Origin: an uncultured Oscillospiraceae bacterium
Lineage (GTDB): Bacteria; Bacillota; Clostridia; Oscillospirales; Oscillospiraceae
Direction: 5' to 3'
DNA: 10,322 bases
Assembly (NCBI GenBank): GCA_934646185.1
Contig: CAKUEH010000053.1
Location: 1 to 10,322 of the forward strand
Part shown: in pieces, positions 6,431 to 10,322 of the stretch
Layout: the number at the start of each line of letters is the position of its first letter
Position numbering within the stretch: position 1 is the first letter of the stretch
Made by a program: the position numbers and the translations under genes
The notes under the pieces: model-generated
Told to the model about the DNA's origin: nothing
Seen by the model: the letters and a program-made list of their open reading frames with translations, nothing else
Database searches by the model: none

Positions 6431-7236
6431 AGCATAAGGAACGGCTGGATGTGCTGCTCGTCGCGCGCAATCTGGCGGAATCGAGAAGCAAGGCGCAGGC
6501 CATGATCATGGCGGGCGAGGTCTATGTCAACGAACAGAAGGCTGACAAGGCCGGGCTCGAGATCAACATCGACGAGGATCCTGTGATCGAGGTGCGCGGC
6601 AGCGCGTGCCCCTACGTCAGCCGCGGCGGATTGAAGCTGGAAAAGGCGCTTCGGGATTTCCATGTCGACCCGACCGGCTTTGTGTGCAGCGACTCCGGCG
6701 CGTCGACCGGCGGGTTTACCGATTGCCTGCTGCAGCAGGGGGCCAGCAAGGTCTTTGCCATCGACGTCGGCTATGGCCAGCTTGCGTGGAAGATCCGTTC
6801 CGACCCGCGCGTGGTCGTGATGGAGCGGACCAATATCCGCTATGTCACCCCGGAGGATCTCGGAGAACCGCTCGACCTGTCCGTCGTGGATGTTTCGTTC
6901 ATTTCTCTGAAAATCGTCCTTCCGGCCATTCAGAAGCTGCTGAAGCCTACCGGACAGGTGCTCTGCCTCATCAAGCCGCAGTTTGAGGCCGGAAAGGAAA
7001 ACGTCGGCAAGAAGGGCGTCGTGCGGGACCATGCCGTGCATGCGCAGGTACTGCGTGACTTTGCCGCGCTGGCCGCGTCGCTGCGCTTTACCATCCGGGA
7101 TCTGACGTTCTCACCGGTCAAGGGGCCGGAGGGCAACATTGAATTTCTCGCGCATCTTTCCATGCAGCCTGGGCAGGAGAACCTTCCTGACATCGACGCG
7201 CTCGTCGCGCAGGCGCATGCGGCGCTGAAAGGGTAA
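6427..7236 (+). CDS. tlyA: TlyA-family rRNA 2'-O-methyltransferase (S4 plus FtsJ domains)
   Basis: SAM-dependent methyltransferase. In actinobacteria TlyA methylates 2'-hydroxyls of C1409 in 16S and C1920 in 23S rRNA; firmicute members (YqxC) are less studied. The 269-residue protein has an N-terminal S4 RNA-binding domain (about 4-60, RLDVLLVARNLAESRSKAQ) and an FtsJ/RrmJ fold with the SAM motif DSGASTGGFTDCLLQ (89-103). Likely catalytic K-D-K-E residues are K70 (RGGLK), D155 or its neighbourhood in VVDVSF, K183 (LIKPQFE) and E239 (GNIEF). The start ATG overlaps the dxs stop (ATGA), with AGGAGGAG at 6411-6418 upstream. It is always found near argR and recN in Firmicutes. Some spirochaete members were called hemolysins, but nothing here suggests a toxin. 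Confidence 0.94.
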   Translation: MKHKERLDVLLVARNLAESRSKAQAMIMAGEVYVNEQKADKAGLEINIDEDPVIEVRGSACPYVSRGGLKLEKALRDFHVDPTGFVCSDSGASTGGFTDCLLQQGASKVFAIDVGYGQLAWKIRSDPRVVVMERTNIRYVTPEDLGEPLDLSVVDVSFISLKIVLPAIQKLLKPTGQVLCLIKPQFEAGKENVGKKGVVRDHAVHAQVLRDFAALAASLRFTIRDLTFSPVKGPEGNIEFLAHLSMQPGQENLPDIDALVAQAHAALKG

Positions 7237-7244
7237 TATACGTT

Positions 7245-8111
7245 ATGAAGATCGTTGTTTCGCCGAATCCCTACCGCGACAAACAATTCAAAAATGCCCG
7301 TCAGGCCTGCTCGATTTTAAAAGATGCGGGCGCGGAGGTTGCGCTCTGCCTGCCGTTTGATGTGGACAAGACGTTTGAGATCCCGTCTGATCTGCACTTC
7401 CGCGACATTCAGAAGGAGATCAAGACTGCGGACATGCTCATCTGCTTTGGCGGCGATGGGACGATCCTGCATTCGTCCAAGATCGCGACCGAGCATAACA
7501 TCCCAATTCTCGGCGTCAATATCGGCACGATGGGCTTCATCGCGGAGCTGGAGGCGGCTGAGCTTGAGCTGCTGCGGAGGATCCCCAAGGGAGAGTATAC
7601 CGTGGAAGAGCGCACGATGCTGGACGTCAGCGTCGGAAACGGCAGACATACGCTTTTCCATGAAACAGCGCTCAATGATGCGGTCATCACTAAGGGCGCG
7701 ATCGCCCGCGTGGTGCAGCTCGGGATCTACTGCGACGGCGTGGAGGCGACCAGCTACTCCGGCGACGGCGTTATCCTCTGCACGCCGACCGGCTCGACCG
7801 CCTATTCCATGTCCGCCGGCGGCCCGATCGTGGAGCCGTCCGCGAAGAATTTCCTGATCACGCCCATCTGCGCGCACGCCATGCTGGCAAAGAGTATTGT
7901 CGTTGCGCCCAGCCGCGTGGTGACGGTCAAGGTCGGTAAGGTCGGGCGGCACAACGCATTTTTGTCTGTCGACGGCGGCCGGGCGTTCCGGCTGAACGTC
8001 GGCGATGAGATCGTGGTCAGAAGCTCGCAGAAGGTCACGCGGCTGGTTCGATTGAAAAATACCAGCTTTTTTGAGATCCTGAACCGGAAATTCATTGAAA
8101 AAATGAGGTAA
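7245..8111 (+). CDS. nadK: NAD kinase
   Basis: Phosphorylates NAD to NADP using ATP or polyphosphate, the only route to NADP. The 288-residue product has the usual length and motifs: GGDG (69-72, FGGDGTILHSS), NIGTMGFIAELE (92-103), the Asn-Asp dinucleotide in ALNDAVI (142-148), and the highly conserved SGDGVILCTPTGSTAYSMSA (172-191) followed by GGPIVEP. ICAHAMLAKS (208-217) is the clostridial form of the PHSLS-type block. Only an AAAGGG at about 7228-7233 precedes the ATG, 11 bases away, so translation initiation may be modest. The start is 8 bases after the tlyA stop, and argR follows 7 bases after its own stop. Placement between tlyA and argR is typical of Clostridia and differs from Bacillus, which lacks nadK here. 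Confidence 0.97.
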   Translation: MKIVVSPNPYRDKQFKNARQACSILKDAGAEVALCLPFDVDKTFEIPSDLHFRDIQKEIKTADMLICFGGDGTILHSSKIATEHNIPILGVNIGTMGFIAELEAAELELLRRIPKGEYTVEERTMLDVSVGNGRHTLFHETALNDAVITKGAIARVVQLGIYCDGVEATSYSGDGVILCTPTGSTAYSMSAGGPIVEPSAKNFLITPICAHAMLAKSIVVAPSRVVTVKVGKVGRHNAFLSVDGGRAFRLNVGDEIVVRSSQKVTRLVRLKNTSFFEILNRKFIEKMR

Positions 8112-8118
8112 CGCGCCT

Positions 8119-8574
8119 ATGAAATCGAAACGCCAGGAGAAAATACTGGAGCTTATTGCGGATCACAGCGTCCAGACACAGGAACAGCTGCTTGCTGAGC
8201 TTAATGAGGCAGGGTTCTGTACCACGCAGGCTACCATTTCCCGCGATATCAAGCAGCTGCGCATCATCAAGGAGCTTGGACCAAACGGCATTTACCGGTA
8301 CGCGACTGCCCCCAAGCCTGCAGAGCATACCTTCTCCGCCAAGTTGAATCTGATCTTCCGGCAGTGTATCACAAGCGTTGAGTATGCGCAGAACATGATC
8401 GTCGTCAAGACCATGCCCGGCCTTGCCAACGGCGCCGCCGCTGCGATTGATAAGCTGAATATCCCGGAGATGCTCGGGACGCTTGCAGGCGACGACACGT
8501 GCTTTGTTGTGCTGAAGGATACGCAGTCCGCCGCCGAGCTTTGCGCGGAGATCCGGGAACAGATCGAGCATTGA
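8119..8574 (+). CDS. argR: Arginine repressor ArgR/AhrC
   Basis: Hexameric, arginine-binding transcription factor that represses arginine biosynthesis and can activate catabolic genes. The 151-residue protein has an N-terminal winged helix-turn-helix (about 1-65) with the recognition helix TTQATISRDIKQL (35-47), and a C-terminal oligomerisation and arginine-binding domain (about 78-150) with the signature GTLAGDDT (120-127). Length and order match the family. A GAGG at 8105-8108 inside the last nadK codons serves as the ribosome binding site. The location ahead of recN is the standard Firmicutes one; no arginine biosynthesis gene is in the window, so its targets lie elsewhere. I did not recognise an ARG box upstream. 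Confidence 0.96.
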   Translation: MKSKRQEKILELIADHSVQTQEQLLAELNEAGFCTTQATISRDIKQLRIIKELGPNGIYRYATAPKPAEHTFSAKLNLIFRQCITSVEYAQNMIVVKTMPGLANGAAAAIDKLNIPEMLGTLAGDDTCFVVLKDTQSAAELCAEIREQIEH

Positions 8575-8601
8575 GCGACGGACAGAACAGGAGGAAGACC
8601 C

Positions 8602-10290
8602 ATGCTTTCTACCCTGCATATTGAAAATATTGCTGTGATCGAGCAGGCAGAGATCGCCTTTGACGCTGGCTTTAATGTCCTTACCGGTGAGACCGGCGCG
8701 GGCAAATCCATCGTCATAGACGCGATCTCTGCCATTTTGGGTGAACGGGCCTCGCGCGAGATGATCCGCACAGGCGCGCAGAAGGCGTTTGTCAGCGCCA
8801 TTTTTTCCGGCGTGCCGGAGCTGCCGTGGTTCGCGGAAAATCAGGTCCCGTATGAGCCGGAGCTTGGTGTTTCCCGTGAGATCTTTGCAGACGGGAAAAA
8901 CAGCTGCCGCGTCAGCGGCAAGCCCGTCACGGTCTCGACGCTCCGGAAGCTCGGCGTCCAGCTCATTCAGATCCACGGCCAGAATGATTCGCAGCAGCTG
9001 TTCGACGAGGCGACGCATATCGGCTATCTGGATCTGTTTGCCCACGACGAAGCGCTTCTGGCGGACTACCGGCAGGCGTATGACAAGGTCAGCGCCGTGC
9101 AGCAGGAGATCCGGCGGCTGTCCATGGACGAATCGGAAAAGCTGCGTCTGGTCGAAACGCTGAAATTCCAGATCGACGAGATCGAGCGCGCCGAGCTGCA
9201 GCCCAGCGAAGAGGACGAGCTGCTTGAGCGCCGGAAGGTGCTTCAGAACGCGGAAAAGCTGACGGACGCGATGGAAGCGGCTGTTTCCGCACTCTATGGG
9301 GATGAAACGTCGGACGGCGCTGCGGCCATGATCGCGAACGCCGCGCACGCGCTGGAACGGGTCAGCCGTGTGTCGGATGAAATGCGGCTTCTCAGCGGAA
9401 AGCTGAACGACCTCATGTACACCGCGCAGGATATTGCCGACGAGCTGCGGGACAAGAAGGACGATCTGACCTATTCCGCCGACGAGCTTGAGCAGATCGA
9501 AGAGCGGCTCGACACGCTTCACAAGCTCAAGCGCAAATACGGCGGCAGCGTTGAGGACGTGATCGTGTTCTGCGAAAATGCCAGAAATCAGCTGGATGAA
9601 GTAGAATTTGCGACCGACCGTATCGAGCAGCTCCAGAAAAAGCTGTCTGTCTTGCAAAAGACCATGCAGGAAAAGGGGACGGCGCTTTCCGCTGCGCGGA
9701 AAACGGCGGCGGAAAGCCTGCAGAGGGCCATTTCCTCCGAGCTGATGCAGCTCGATATGCCGAAGATCCAATTCGTCTGCGAGTTTACGGAGCAGTCCCC
9801 GCAGGAAAACGGTCTGGATTCCGTCCGCTTCCTGATGTCCGCAAACGTCGGCGAATCGCTGCGGCCGCTTGCCAAGGTCGCCTCCGGCGGCGAGCTGGCG
9901 CGCATTATGCTCGCCATGAAAAACGTGCTCGCAGCGGAGGATTCCGTCGGGACGATGATCTTCGACGAGGTCGACGCGGGTGTCAGCGGCCGCGCGGCGC
10001 AGAAGGTCGCGTATAAGCTCTGGACGGTCGCAAAGGGCCGTCAGGTTCTGTGTGTGACGCACCTGCCGCAGATCGCTGCCATGGCCGACACGGAATTCAC
10101 GGTCGAAAAGCGAGTGGAAAACGGCAGAACGTATACAAGCGTTCTGCGTCTGGATATCGCCGGACGGCGGCAGGAGCTTGCCCGCCTGACCGGCGGCAGC
10201 ATGATCACCGAAACAACGCTGGCCGGCGCGGCGGAGCTGCTGCGTCTGGCGGAACAGACAAAGAGGGGAGTCTCACATGAAAATTCGTAA
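8602..10290 (+). CDS. recN: DNA repair protein RecN
   Basis: SMC-like ATPase recruited early to DNA double-strand breaks, where it gathers and tethers ends for RecA-dependent repair. The 562-residue product has the expected length. It shows Walker A GETGAGKS (29-36), the QIHGQNDSQQLF block, a long central coiled-coil region (about 150-375, rich in Glu, Leu and Lys), the ABC signature SGGELARIM (428-436), Walker B MIFDEVDAGVSG (452-463) and the switch His in VTHLPQIAAM (H487). AGGAGGA at 8589-8595 gives a well-spaced start at 8602. A 27-base gap separates it from argR. The 3' end overlaps the next gene by 14 bases. A LexA-type operator was not recognised in the short upstream gap. Confidence 0.97.
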   Translation: MLSTLHIENIAVIEQAEIAFDAGFNVLTGETGAGKSIVIDAISAILGERASREMIRTGAQKAFVSAIFSGVPELPWFAENQVPYEPELGVSREIFADGKNSCRVSGKPVTVSTLRKLGVQLIQIHGQNDSQQLFDEATHIGYLDLFAHDEALLADYRQAYDKVSAVQQEIRRLSMDESEKLRLVETLKFQIDEIERAELQPSEEDELLERRKVLQNAEKLTDAMEAAVSALYGDETSDGAAAMIANAAHALERVSRVSDEMRLLSGKLNDLMYTAQDIADELRDKKDDLTYSADELEQIEERLDTLHKLKRKYGGSVEDVIVFCENARNQLDEVEFATDRIEQLQKKLSVLQKTMQEKGTALSAARKTAAESLQRAISSELMQLDMPKIQFVCEFTEQSPQENGLDSVRFLMSANVGESLRPLAKVASGGELARIMLAMKNVLAAEDSVGTMIFDEVDAGVSGRAAQKVAYKLWTVAKGRQVLCVTHLPQIAAMADTEFTVEKRVENGRTYTSVLRLDIAGRRQELARLTGGSMITETTLAGAAELLRLAEQTKRGVSHENS

Positions 10291-10322
10291 CATCCTGTTT
10301 CTGATCCTTGCGTCGCTGCTGC
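10277..10322 (+). CDS. Start of an unidentified gene with a hydrophobic N-terminus, 3' partial
   Basis: An ATG at 10277, inside the last codons of recN, is preceded by GGGGAG (10265-10270) six bases away. It opens a frame of 15 codons to the window edge, encoding MKIRNILFLILASLL. Two early basic residues and a run of Leu/Ile look like a signal peptide or membrane anchor. In many sporulating Firmicutes the gene after recN is spoIVB, a membrane-anchored serine protease, so that is one candidate, but 15 residues cannot establish it. Confidence 0.6.
   Translation, partial: MKIRNILFLILASLL

Noticed and set aside
8092..10062. A 656-residue open frame on the minus strand opposite recN
   Set aside because: It is a codon-bias shadow of recN in GC-rich DNA. 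The translation has no recognisable domain, is rich in Arg, His and Leu, and recN is unmistakable on the other strand.

Overview
The window is a dense, single-strand (+) gene cluster from a GC-rich, low-complexity-free bacterial chromosome. Gene order (xseA-xseB-ispA, then dxs-tlyA-nadK-argR-recN) is the classic Firmicutes arrangement, and nadK between tlyA and argR is the clostridial version. Together with the strong G/C bias at third codon positions, this suggests a GC-rich Clostridia member, possibly of the Oscillospirales type. That taxonomic placement is inference from synteny and composition only.

Left part (1-3169): a TsaD/Kae1-like M22-family protein cut by the window edge, both subunits of exonuclease VII (xseA, xseB) and a farnesyl diphosphate synthase (ispA). 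These four genes overlap one another by 1 to 8 bases, which implies translational coupling.

Centre (3170-3988): about 820 bases without a credible protein gene. An AT-rich promoter at about 3221-3253 is followed by a large structured RNA of about 635 nt (about 3259-3895). It is closed by a long-range terminal helix and contains several strong local hairpins. It sits between ispA and dxs, directly upstream of a small four-helix membrane protein, with tlyA, argR and recN further on. This is the position and neighbourhood of OLE RNA (Ornate, Large, Extremophilic) and its partner OapA. A near-perfect 34-base palindrome (3908-3941) lies between the RNA and oapA. OLE is a known but still poorly understood ribonucleoprotein system and is the most interesting content of the window.

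Right part (3989-10322): oapA (TTG start), dxs (first step of the MEP isoprenoid pathway), tlyA (S4-domain rRNA methyltransferase), nadK (NAD kinase), argR (arginine-responsive repressor), recN (DNA break repair ATPase) and the first 15 codons of a gene with a hydrophobic N-terminus. These genes are spaced by 28 bases or less or overlap.

Functionally the cluster combines DNA repair (XseA/B, RecN), isoprenoid supply (Dxs makes DXP; IspA makes farnesyl diphosphate), RNA modification, NADP supply and arginine control, with the OLE RNA-OapA membrane complex embedded between the two isoprenoid genes.
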